Origin: an uncultured Acetobacteraceae bacterium
Lineage (GTDB): Bacteria; Pseudomonadota; Alphaproteobacteria; Acetobacterales; Acetobacteraceae
Direction of reading: 5' to 3'
Assembly (NCBI GenBank): GCA_937873175.1
Contig: CALMVT010000351.1
Span: forward strand, 1-40,640
DNA: 40,640 nucleotides
The notes below the pieces were generated by a model. It saw only the letters and a program-made list of their open reading frames with translations, was not told the DNA's origin and did no database searches. Positions 23,436 through 30,616 of this stretch are shown here, one piece after another. Within the stretch, counting starts at the first letter, position 1; every line of letters begins with the position of its first letter. Both the position numbers and the translations under genes were made by a program.

Positions 23436-26111
23436 CTACGACGCGATGCGCGAAATGGCGGCTTCGATCCGGGCAGCGTCGTGCTGAAAGGCGGCCAGCC
23501 GGCCGCGGTTCTCCTCCACGACTTCCGGCCGCGCCTTGGCGACGAACTCGGCGTTGCCCAGCTTGCGCATGACCTTCTCGGCTTCCGCCAGCGCCTTGGC
23601 CCGCTCCTTGGTCAGCCGGGCATGCTCGGCGCCCAGGTCGATCACGCCGGCCAGCGGCAATACCACGGTCGCCTCGTCCACCACGATCTGCGCGCTTCCC
23701 GGCGGCAGCGGGCCGTCCAGCGCCGCGACCGAGGAGGCCCGCGCCATGCGGTGGATGCTTTCTGCCCAGCGCGCCGCGCGCGCCATCGTTTCCGGCTTCG
23801 CATCGCGCAACAGGATCGGCGTGAGCACCGAGGGCGCGATCTGCATCTCGGACCGCACGCCGCGGACCTCGCCGATCAGCCGCACCACCCAGTCAAGCTC
23901 CTCCCGCACCGCGCCGGGATCGGCGACCGGTCTTGGCTGCGGCCAGGGCGCGCGGATCAGGCTGCACGGCGCGCCGTAGCCCATCTCGTCCCAAAGATGC
24001 TCGGTCACGAACGGCATCGCCGGGTGCAGCACGCGGAGGATCACGCCCAGCACATGCGCGGCGGTGGCGCGCAGCTCGGCGGCGTCCGGCCCGGCCGGGC
24101 CACTCAGCACGGGCTTGGCGAACTCAAGGAACCAGTCGCAGAAGCTGTGCCAGGTGAAGCGGTATGCCGCGGCGGCGTAGTCGTCGAAGCGATAAGCCTC
24201 AAGCGCCGCCTCGGCGTCAGACACCATCTGGTTTGCGCCGTCCAGCAGCCAGCGGCACAACGGCGAACGAGCGGCGGCGGGGTCGAACTCCGCGACGGGC
24301 ACGATGCCGTTCATCTCGCAGAACCGGGCGGCGTTCCACAGCTTGGTGACGAAGCGCCGGCTGCTTTCGACGCCTGCGGCGCCGAGCTTGATGTCGCGGC
24401 CCGGCCCGGTCAGCGCGCAAACGGTGAAGCGCAGCGCGTCCGTGCCGTAGGTGTTGATCAGGTCGAGCGGGTCGATCACGTTGCCCTTCGACTTCGACAT
24501 CTTCTGCCCACGCTCGTCGCGCACCAGGCCGTGGATATACACCGTGCGGAACGGCACCTCCTTTCGGAAGTGCAGGCCCATCATCATCATGCGGGCCACC
24601 CAGAAGAAGATGATGTCGTGGCCCGTGACCAGCACATCGCCGGGGTAGTAGCGCGCCAGCTCCGGCGTGTCCTGCGGCCAACCAAGGGTGGAGAACGGCC
24701 ACAGCGCCGAGCTGAACCAGGTGTCGAGCACGTCGGGATCGCGCTCCAGCGGCTCGTCCTGGCCGTAATGGGTGCGGGCAGCGGCTTGCGCCTCGGTTTC
24801 CGACTTTTCCACGAACACGTGGCCGTCCGGGCCATACCACGCGGGGATGCGGTGGCCCCACCAAAGCTGGCGGCTGATGCACCAGGGCTGGATGTCGCGC
24901 ATCCAGGCAAAGAACGTGTTCTCCCACTGCCGGGGCACAAAGGTAGTGTCACCCCCCTCCACGGCGGCAATTGCGGGGCGGGCCAGTTCGGCGGCGTTGC
25001 AATACCATTGCGTGGTCAGCAACGGCTCGATGGAAACGCCGGAGCGGTCGCCATGCGGGACCTGATGGGTGTGCGGCTCAATGCGGTCCAGCAGGCCAAG
25101 CCGTTCCAGTTCCGCGACGACGGCGTTCCGGGCCGCCACCCGGTCTTGGCCGGCGAGGCCGCGCACGAACGTCGCGGCGGGTGGCAGGTCGAGGTCGGCC
25201 AGCGTGATCCGGCCCTCGCGGTCCAGCACGGACGGCATCGGCAACCCGTGCCGCTGGCCCACGGCGAAGTCGTTGAAATCGTGCGCCGGGGTGATCTTCA
25301 CCGCGCCGGTGCCCTTGGCCGGGTCGGAATAGGTGTCGGCCACCACGGGGATGCGCCGCCCGGTGAGCGGCAGGATGACGTTGCGCCCCACCAAGCTGTG
25401 ATACCGCTCGTCATCCGGATGCACGGCCACGGCGGTGTCGCCCAGCATGGTTTCCGGCCGCGTGGTGGCCACGGTAAGGAACCCGTCCGTACCCTCGACG
25501 GGGTAGCGGATGTGCCACAGGCTGCCGCGGACCTCGCGCGTCTCGACCTCAAGGTCGGAGATCGCAGATTGGAACTTCGGGTCCCAGTTGACCAGACGGC
25601 GGTCGCGGTAGATCAGGCCCTCGCGGTGCAGGGTGACGAACACCTCGCGCACCGCGTCGGACAGGCCGTCATCCATGGTGAACCGCTCGCGCGCCCAATC
25701 GAGCGACGCGCCGAGACGGCGAAGCTGCTCGGTGATGGCGCCGCCGGAGGACGCTTTCCATCGCCAAACCCGCTCAAGGAACGCCTCCCGGCCGATCTCC
25801 TGCCGCGTCTGGTTGCTGGTCTGCGCGAGCAGGCGCTCGACGACCATCTGCGTCGCGATGCCGGCATGGTCGGTGCCGGGCTGCCACAGCGCATCGCGGC
25901 CCTGCATGCGACGCCAGCGGATCAGCACGTCCTGCAAGGTCATCGTCAGCGCATGGCCCATATGCAAGCTGCCGGTCACGTTGGGCGGCGGGATCATGAC
26001 CGTGAAGGGCCGGGCGGCGGCGCCCGGGTCGGCGCCGAACGCGCCGGCAGCTTCCCAACCGGCGTAAAGGGCCGGCTCGACCTCGGCTGCATTGAAGGAT
26101 TTGCTGAGCAT
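23436..26111 (-). CDS. valS: Valyl-tRNA synthetase
   Basis: 891 residues, a class I aminoacyl-tRNA synthetase. The HIGH motif is HMGH (residues 50-53, in PPPNVTGSLHMGHAL) and the KMSKS motif is intact at 537-541 (GQKMSKSKGNVIDP). The editing (CP1) domain with TTRPETMLGDTAVAVHP lies at about 217-232. The last ~70 residues form the arm-like coiled coil of ValRS (LTKERAKALAEAEKVMRKL). The ATG 26111 is 48 bases after popZ. The pairing popZ-valS is a familiar alphaproteobacterial arrangement. The ribosome-binding site is weak. Confidence 0.98.
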   Translation of the reverse strand: MLSKSFNAAEVEPALYAGWEAAGAFGADPGAAARPFTVMIPPPNVTGSLHMGHALTMTLQDVLIRWRRMQGRDALWQPGTDHAGIATQMVVERLLAQTSNQTRQEIGREAFLERVWRWKASSGGAITEQLRRLGASLDWARERFTMDDGLSDAVREVFVTLHREGLIYRDRRLVNWDPKFQSAISDLEVETREVRGSLWHIRYPVEGTDGFLTVATTRPETMLGDTAVAVHPDDERYHSLVGRNVILPLTGRRIPVVADTYSDPAKGTGAVKITPAHDFNDFAVGQRHGLPMPSVLDREGRITLADLDLPPAATFVRGLAGQDRVAARNAVVAELERLGLLDRIEPHTHQVPHGDRSGVSIEPLLTTQWYCNAAELARPAIAAVEGGDTTFVPRQWENTFFAWMRDIQPWCISRQLWWGHRIPAWYGPDGHVFVEKSETEAQAAARTHYGQDEPLERDPDVLDTWFSSALWPFSTLGWPQDTPELARYYPGDVLVTGHDIIFFWVARMMMMGLHFRKEVPFRTVYIHGLVRDERGQKMSKSKGNVIDPLDLINTYGTDALRFTVCALTGPGRDIKLGAAGVESSRRFVTKLWNAARFCEMNGIVPVAEFDPAAARSPLCRWLLDGANQMVSDAEAALEAYRFDDYAAAAYRFTWHSFCDWFLEFAKPVLSGPAGPDAAELRATAAHVLGVILRVLHPAMPFVTEHLWDEMGYGAPCSLIRAPWPQPRPVADPGAVREELDWVVRLIGEVRGVRSEMQIAPSVLTPILLRDAKPETMARAARWAESIHRMARASSVAALDGPLPPGSAQIVVDEATVVLPLAGVIDLGAEHARLTKERAKALAEAEKVMRKLGNAEFVAKARPEVVEENRGRLAAFQHDAARIEAAISRIAS

Positions 26112-26159
26112 GGTCCCGCTTCTAGCCCGGCGGCGCGGCCCCGGAAAGCCGCCGGGCGC

Positions 26160-26801
26160 TCAGGGTGTCATGCGCCCGACGACGCGCTCGATCTCGGCCT
26201 GCACCAAGCGTTCAACCAGGGGCGGCAGGTGAGTGTCGAGCCAATCCTTCAGCAACGGGCGGATCTCGGCCCGTACCAGGTCCTCGATGGTTGGGCCGCC
26301 GCGCTGAACGGCGGTGCTGCGCTCGGAGGCCAGCGTCCGCATCAGCGCCTCAACCGAAGCGCCGGCTGCGGCTGCGGCTTCCGGCGCGACGAGCCGCGAG
26401 TTGGTGGGAGGCGATGGCTTGCCCGGCGGCGGGGCACCCGACGCTGGCTGCGGAGGGGGCGCCGGCTGGTGCGGGGATGGCGGGGCGCGGGATATGGGGG
26501 GATCGGACTCAGGCACAACAGGTTTCTCCAGGCTCGCCGGGCGTTCTGCGGGCGGCTTCGGTTGCGGGACCTCGCGCGACGGCGCGTCGCGTGGCGGTTC
26601 CGGCACCATCATGGAGGAATCGAGCACCAACACCCCGCTGTCCGGCGTATGGCCGGGCTCGTGGGGTTCGGACGCAGGCTTCGGCGCTTCGTCCTCATTC
26701 AGGATGCGCCGGATGGAGGCCAGGATGTCCTCCATCGACGGATCGGCCGCCGGGTCCGACGAAGGAAGCGGCGTAGCAGGGCCGGTTGGTTGCATTGCCA
26801 T
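26160..26801 (-). CDS. popZ: Polar organizing protein PopZ (DUF2497)
   Basis: 213 residues. In Caulobacter PopZ forms a polar matrix that anchors the centromere complex. The N-terminal helix MEDILASIRRILNEDE (residues 23-38) and the C-terminal oligomerisation region TIEDLVRAEIRPLLKDWLDT followed by LPPLVERLVQAEIERVVGR are both conserved. The roughly 120-residue middle is acidic and Pro-rich (PQPKPPAERPAS, HQPAPPPQPASGAPPPGKP), as expected for the disordered linker. The ATG at 26801 begins two bases after the tolC stop, so it is coupled to tolC; an internal ATG at 26795 is also possible. Apart from its place in the pcm-tolC-popZ-valS-ilvD run there is no local regulatory sign. Confidence 0.9.
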   Translation of the reverse strand: MAMQPTGPATPLPSSDPAADPSMEDILASIRRILNEDEAPKPASEPHEPGHTPDSGVLVLDSSMMVPEPPRDAPSREVPQPKPPAERPASLEKPVVPESDPPISRAPPSPHQPAPPPQPASGAPPPGKPSPPTNSRLVAPEAAAAAGASVEALMRTLASERSTAVQRGGPTIEDLVRAEIRPLLKDWLDTHLPPLVERLVQAEIERVVGRMTP

Positions 26802-26803
26802 TC

Positions 26804-28222
26804 TCAGCGTCCCGGCTGGGTGGTGGCGTAGTCGCCGGTGCCGGCCAGGCGTTGGCGAACCGCGTTGTAATAGGCGGTCTCGTCATACAGCGGCACGTTC
26901 AGGTTGAGGTCCCGCGCCGTCAGCCGCCCAATGGCGGCCGCGAGGGAATACGACGCCGTGACCAGGTTCGACAGGTTCTGCACCAGGGTGACGCGGGAAT
27001 TCAACAGCGCCTGCTCGGCGTTCAACACGTCGAGCGTGGTGCGGCTGCCGACGATTGCCTCCCGCTGCACCCCTTCCAGCGCGATCTGGTTGGCGCGGAT
27101 CGCCGCCCGCGTGCTCTCAATCGTCGAGCGCGCGGCCGTCAGCGTTTCCCAGGATTGGGTTGCATTCGCGATGGCCTGGCGGCGCACATCCTCCACGATC
27201 TTGCGGTTCTGCTGCTCCGTTTGCCGAGCCTGGCGCACGCGCGAATATTCGGCGCCGCCCTGATAAAGCGGGATGGAAGCGTTGAGCACCACCTGGGCGC
27301 TCAGCGTGCGCTGGCCGACGACCTGCTGGCCGTTGGTGTAGCCGCCCGCGGTCTGAAGGCTGAGCTGCGGCATCAACTGGCTGAACGCCACGTCCACCGC
27401 ATCGCGGGCTGCCGCGGCGTCGAAGGATGCGGCGATGACGTTCGGGTTGTTCTGCGATGCGAGCTGCACGGCCTCATCTTGGTTCTTGATCGGCAGCTTG
27501 AGCGGCTGCGGCTCGATCAACTGGTCCGCGATCGGCACCTCGCCCACGAAGCGCCGGTAGTTGGACCGCGCTGTTTGCAGGTTGCCTGCACTGGTTTCCC
27601 GCGTCGCCCGCGCGCCAGCGAGCGCCGCTTCCGCCTGGGCCACGTCCGTGCGGGTGATCTCGCCCACGCGGAACCGGTCGTTGGTGGCCTGGAGCTGACG
27701 GGCCAGCACCTGCTCGTTGTTGATGTTGAGCTGGTTCAACTGTTGGCTCTGGATCACGTTGACGTAGGCGCTCACCGTGTCGTTGAACACCGACTGCTCC
27801 GTCGCGATCAGCCGGCCGCGCTGGGCGAACACCCGGTTGTCGGCCTGGTTGGTGCTGGCCCGGGTGTTGCCGCCGCGGTAGATCGGCTGGGTTATCGTCG
27901 GAAGCGCCGTGTAGATCGGCCGGTTTATGCGAGACGAAGTCGTCGTCGAAGTGTTCCCGTTCCGCACGTCTTGGTTCAATTCGCCGAGTCCGTAGCCGGC
28001 CGTTCCGGAAACGATAACCGTCGGCCGCCAGCCGGCCAGCGCCTGCGGCACACCCTCGTCCGTGGCGCGCAACTGCGCGCGGGAGGTTTGCAAGGTTGGA
28101 TTGTTGGAATAGGCGGCTGCAAGCGCCTCCTGCAACGTGCGCACCTGCGCCACGGCTTCGCTGTGCGCGAGGGTGGACGCGAGGGCGGCAGCGCCGATCA
28201 CGCATAGGTTGGGAAGGCGCAT
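26804..28222 (-). CDS. tolC: TolC-family outer membrane protein
   Basis: 472 residues with a signal peptide (residues 1-26, cleaved after AVA or nearby). Trimeric outer-membrane channel for type I secretion and efflux pumps. The two internal repeats of the OEP fold are visible: VFAQRGRLIATEQSVFNDTV, VSAYVNVIQSQQLNQLNINN and RVGEITRTDVAQAEAALAGA in the first half, then RVRQARQTEQQNRKIVEDVR, SWETLTAARSTIESTRAAIR and TTLDVLNAEQALLNSRVTLV in the second. The ATG at 28222 has GGAGC seven bases upstream; a longer upstream reading lacks support because the signal peptide begins here. It follows a Pcm-like gene and precedes popZ by two bases. No partner ABC or fusion protein is in the window. Confidence 0.94.
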   Translation of the reverse strand: MRLPNLCVIGAAALASTLAHSEAVAQVRTLQEALAAAYSNNPTLQTSRAQLRATDEGVPQALAGWRPTVIVSGTAGYGLGELNQDVRNGNTSTTTSSRINRPIYTALPTITQPIYRGGNTRASTNQADNRVFAQRGRLIATEQSVFNDTVSAYVNVIQSQQLNQLNINNEQVLARQLQATNDRFRVGEITRTDVAQAEAALAGARATRETSAGNLQTARSNYRRFVGEVPIADQLIEPQPLKLPIKNQDEAVQLASQNNPNVIAASFDAAAARDAVDVAFSQLMPQLSLQTAGGYTNGQQVVGQRTLSAQVVLNASIPLYQGGAEYSRVRQARQTEQQNRKIVEDVRRQAIANATQSWETLTAARSTIESTRAAIRANQIALEGVQREAIVGSRTTLDVLNAEQALLNSRVTLVQNLSNLVTASYSLAAAIGRLTARDLNLNVPLYDETAYYNAVRQRLAGTGDYATTQPGR

Positions 28223-28266
28223 GCGCAAAGCTCCTGCATAGGTCGCGGCACCCAGCCGCGGTGGCA

Positions 28267-28296
28267 ATTATGCCATAAGCTTTCCGTCGGCACCAA
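28267..28296 (-). promoter_or_regulatory. Candidate internal promoter before tolC
   Basis: On the minus strand TTGGTG (28291-28296) and CATAAT (28267-28272) are 18 bases apart; the -10 hexamer matches five of six consensus positions, the -35 only three. It lies in the 86-base gap between the pcm stop and the tolC start, so it could give tolC-popZ-valS-ilvD a second source of transcripts. Confidence 0.35.
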
Positions 28297-28308
28297 CGCC
28301 CGCGTTTC

Positions 28309-29007
28309 TCAGAATTGGAACGCCGGCTTGGGCAGCAAGGGGGGCAGCAGCGGCGTCGTGCAGTCGAACATCGGCTGCGGCCGCAGCGCGGCGTTCGGCA
28401 CGCCGTGCTGGCCCGCCTCCGCCAGCACGGCCTGGCCGCCCGAGGCAGCGTTTCCGTGCGCCAGGACCGTCACGAGGCGCCCGCCCCGGGGATTGAGCTG
28501 GGGCGCGATGGCGGGCGGGATCGCGCGGACCGCGCCCTCGATCAAGATCGCGTCCCAGGGCGCGCCGTCGGCCTGTCCCGCGGTGAGCGGACCTTGCACC
28601 AGCACCGTGCCCGGCGCGAACTCCGGCAGGATTCGACGGGCGATGGCCAGCAGCGCCTCGTCCTCCTCCAATGCCGTGACCCGGCCGCCGCAGGCCGCCA
28701 GCAGCGCCGCGCCGTAGCCAGGGCCGGCGCCGATCACCAGCACGCGCTCGCCTTCGCGCACCCGGGCGAGCTGCGCCAAGCGTGCGATCACCATCGGCTC
28801 CATCAACGCCCGGCCGCGGGCAAGCGGCACGTCCTCGTCGGCATAGGCCAGGCTGGCCAAATGCGGCGGCACGAACCGCTCGCGCGGCAGGGCGCGCATG
28901 GCGCGGATGATGCGGGGATCAATGACCTTGTTGGGACGGATCTGCCCGTCAACCATGTGGTCGCGCGCCGCGGCGTAATCGCCAGGAGGAAGTGACTGCT
29001 GATCCAT
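28309..29007 (-). CDS. pcm: Pcm-like (protein-L-isoaspartate methyltransferase family) methyltransferase
   Basis: 232 residues. The Rossmann SAM-binding motif VLVIGAGPGYGAALLA (about residues 89-104) and the PIMT-like N-terminal part ARDHMVDGQIRPNKVIDPRI followed by PRERFVPPHLASLAYADEDVPL place it in the Pcm family. However, the canonical GxxxSQP motif near the active-site Ser reads GRALMEPMV here, with Met-Glu in place of Ser-Gln, as in a set of alphaproteobacterial relatives I recall next to tolC. True isoaspartate repair is therefore uncertain. The ATG 29007 lacks a good ribosome-binding site but sits 22 bases after the predicted transcription start. First gene of the pcm-tolC-popZ-valS-ilvD run. 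Confidence 0.85.
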   Translation of the reverse strand: MDQQSLPPGDYAAARDHMVDGQIRPNKVIDPRIIRAMRALPRERFVPPHLASLAYADEDVPLARGRALMEPMVIARLAQLARVREGERVLVIGAGPGYGAALLAACGGRVTALEEDEALLAIARRILPEFAPGTVLVQGPLTAGQADGAPWDAILIEGAVRAIPPAIAPQLNPRGGRLVTVLAHGNAASGGQAVLAEAGQHGVPNAALRPQPMFDCTTPLLPPLLPKPAFQF

Positions 29008-29035
29008 GGGGAGGCCCGTGCTGCAATGCGCCCAT

Positions 29036-29064
29036 GTTATAGGTGGCGGTTCCGGCCAGCGCAA
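29036..29064 (-). promoter_or_regulatory. Promoter of the pcm-tolC-popZ operon
   Basis: On the minus strand TTGCGC (29059-29064), a 17-base spacer and TATAAC (29036-29041), the last matching five of six -10 positions. Transcription would start near 29029. It lies back to back with the tRNA-Cys promoter, the two -35 elements being only ten bases apart. Confidence 0.65.
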
Positions 29065-29074
29065 AGCGCCGTGC

Positions 29075-29103
29075 TTGACCGCAACCGGCGAGTGCCCGAT
29101 ATA
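29075..29103 (+). promoter_or_regulatory. Promoter of tRNA-Cys
   Basis: TTGACC (29075-29080), a 17-base spacer and GATATA (29098-29103). The -35 matches five of six consensus positions. The expected start, near 29110, is about 32 bases before the mature tRNA, which fits a short 5' trailer processed by RNase P. Confidence 0.7.
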
Positions 29104-29141
29104 CCCGGCCGCTCCCGACCGATCGCGGTCGCTGTTTTTGG

Positions 29142-29215
29142 GGTCCGGTGGCAGAGTGGTGATGCAGAGGACTGCAAATCCTCGAATGCCGGTTCGATTC
29201 CGGCCCGGACCTCCA
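29142..29215 (+). tRNA. tRNA-Cys (anticodon GCA)
   Basis: 74 bases. The acceptor stem GGTCCGG (29142-29148) pairs with CCGGACC (29205-29211), followed by discriminator T and an encoded CCA. The anticodon arm is GAGGA-CTGCAAA-TCCTC with anticodon GCA at 29174-29176. The T arm is GCCGG-TTCGATT-CCGGC. The D arm (GCAGAGTGGTGATGC) is short, with three good pairs, as in many alphaproteobacterial tRNA-Cys genes. It has its own promoter. It ends nine bases from the stop of the convergent ccmB gene, with no hairpin other than the tRNA itself between them. Confidence 0.97.
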
Positions 29216-29224
29216 AAGCCTTCG

Positions 29225-29890
29225 TCACTCCGCAGCTTCACGCAGCGCTGCCCCGGCGGCTAAGGGGCAGAGCGGCAGCGCCCCCGCCAGCACTGCTGCC
29301 AACAGCAGCAAATGCGGGCGCGGCGTGCCGCCGGCGGCCGCCGCCTCAGTCGCGGCGGCGCCGAAAATGAGCACCGGCATCGCCAGCGGCAGCACCAGCA
29401 ACGGCAGCAGCACGCCGCCACGCCGGGCGCCCAACACCACGGCGGCGCCGAGCGTGCCGAACAAGGACAGCACCAGCGTTCCCGGCACCAGCCCGGCCAG
29501 CAGCACCGGCACCGCCGCCGGGTGGAGTTGCAGCATGACCGCCAGCGGCCCGGCCGCCAGCAGCAGGGGCACTCCGGTCGCCAACCAATGCGCCAGCGCC
29601 TTGACCGCGGCGACCGCGCCGGCGGGCAGGCCGCTCAACAGCAATTGATCGAGCGAGCCGTCGTCGAAGTCCGCGCCAAATAGCCGGTCGAGCGGCAGCA
29701 GGGCCGCCAGCAACGCGCACACCCATACGATGCCGGGCGCCATGCGGGACAGCGTTTCGGGCGCCGGGCCGATGGCGAGCGGGAACAGCGCCCCAGCCAA
29801 CACGAAGAACAGCACCGCCGCCAGCGTGTCGGCGCCGTGCCGGACCGAAAGCCGCAGCTCCCGCAGCAGCAGCGCCCAGAACACGGTCAC
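29225..29890 (-). CDS. ccmB: Heme exporter subunit CcmB (cytochrome c maturation)
   Basis: 221 residues with about six TM helices. It is the membrane permease paired with CcmA, part of the system I (Ccm) cytochrome c maturation machinery, which releases holo-CcmE from CcmC. The N-terminal FWALLLRELRLSVRHGADTL and the IVWVCALLAALLPLDRLFGA, DFDDGSLDQLLLSGLP sequence are typical of CcmB. The start is GTG at 29890; its first four bases GTGA overlap the ccmA TGA stop, so the pair is translationally coupled. Longer upstream reading would lie entirely inside ccmA. The other ccm genes are not here. Confidence 0.94.
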   Translation of the reverse strand: MTVFWALLLRELRLSVRHGADTLAAVLFFVLAGALFPLAIGPAPETLSRMAPGIVWVCALLAALLPLDRLFGADFDDGSLDQLLLSGLPAGAVAAVKALAHWLATGVPLLLAAGPLAVMLQLHPAAVPVLLAGLVPGTLVLSLFGTLGAAVVLGARRGGVLLPLLVLPLAMPVLIFGAAATEAAAAGGTPRPHLLLLAAVLAGALPLCPLAAGAALREAAE

Positions 29891-30486
29891 AGCCGCAGTT
29901 CCGCGGCGTCCCCGAGCGGCAGCGGCAGGTGCGTCGCAGCCACCACCACGCCGCCCGCCGCCCGGTGCGCCGCCATCAGTTGGCCGAGCCGCGCGACCGA
30001 GGCGGCATCCAGCCCCAGGGTCGGCTCGTCCAGCAGCCACAGCCCGGCCCGCAACACCAGCAGCCGCGCCAGCGCCAGCCGCCGCTTCTGCCCGGCCGAC
30101 AGCAGCCGCGCGGGCAGGTCCGCGAGCGGCGAAAGGTCAAGCGCCGCCATTGCCTCCGCCGCGTCGCCGCACCCGATGCGGGCCGCAAGCGCCAGGTTCT
30201 CCGCCGCCGTCAGCCCCGGCTTCACCGCGTCGAGGTGGCCGAGGTAGGCGGCCGGCGCCCCCTGCTCCTGCACGTCCTGGCCGCGCCAGGCCACCTGCCC
30301 GGCGTCCGGCCGCTTCAGCCCGGCGAGCACCCGGAGCAGCGTGCTCTTGCCCGACCCGTTGGCGCCCAGCAGCAGCAGCGCGCCGCCGTTCGGGACGGCG
30401 AACGACAGGTCGCGCAACACCAACCGTTCCCCGCGGAACGCCGAAAGGTTGGCGACGCGAAGGCCCGCCTGGCTGAAATTCTGCAT
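29887..30486 (-). CDS. ccmA: Heme exporter ATP-binding protein CcmA
   Basis: 199 residues, the short CcmA form. ABC ATPase that powers the release of heme-loaded CcmE for cytochrome c maturation. Walker A GANGSGKST (residues 41-49), ABC signature LSAGQKRR (129-136) and Walker B LWLLDEP (149-155) with the following D-loop TLGLD are intact. The ATG at 30486 has AGGTGG close by; an upstream extension into the acnA leader has no support. Divergent from acnA across 130 bases in which I find no firm promoter, although a CATATG/GTTTAT stretch near 30530-30542 could serve either direction. Confidence 0.96.
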   Translation of the reverse strand: MQNFSQAGLRVANLSAFRGERLVLRDLSFAVPNGGALLLLGANGSGKSTLLRVLAGLKRPDAGQVAWRGQDVQEQGAPAAYLGHLDAVKPGLTAAENLALAARIGCGDAAEAMAALDLSPLADLPARLLSAGQKRRLALARLLVLRAGLWLLDEPTLGLDAASVARLGQLMAAHRAAGGVVVAATHLPLPLGDAAELRL

Positions 30487-30616
30487 GCCACCTGTGTAGG
30501 TTGGGCCGGTCTGTGGACGCCAGCCCGCCACATATGGTTTATGGCCCACAGGATTCGACGCAGCCGCCCGCCTTGCTTCCCGCCGGCGTGCGACCCAGAG
30601 GAAGAGGCACACTGCC

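Noticed and set aside
22857-26831. A 1324-codon plus-strand open frame opposite ilvD and valS
   Set aside because: It is antisense to two unmistakable genes, is rich in Arg/His/Gly/Ala with no domain, and results from the high GC content, which removes stop codons from the antisense frame.
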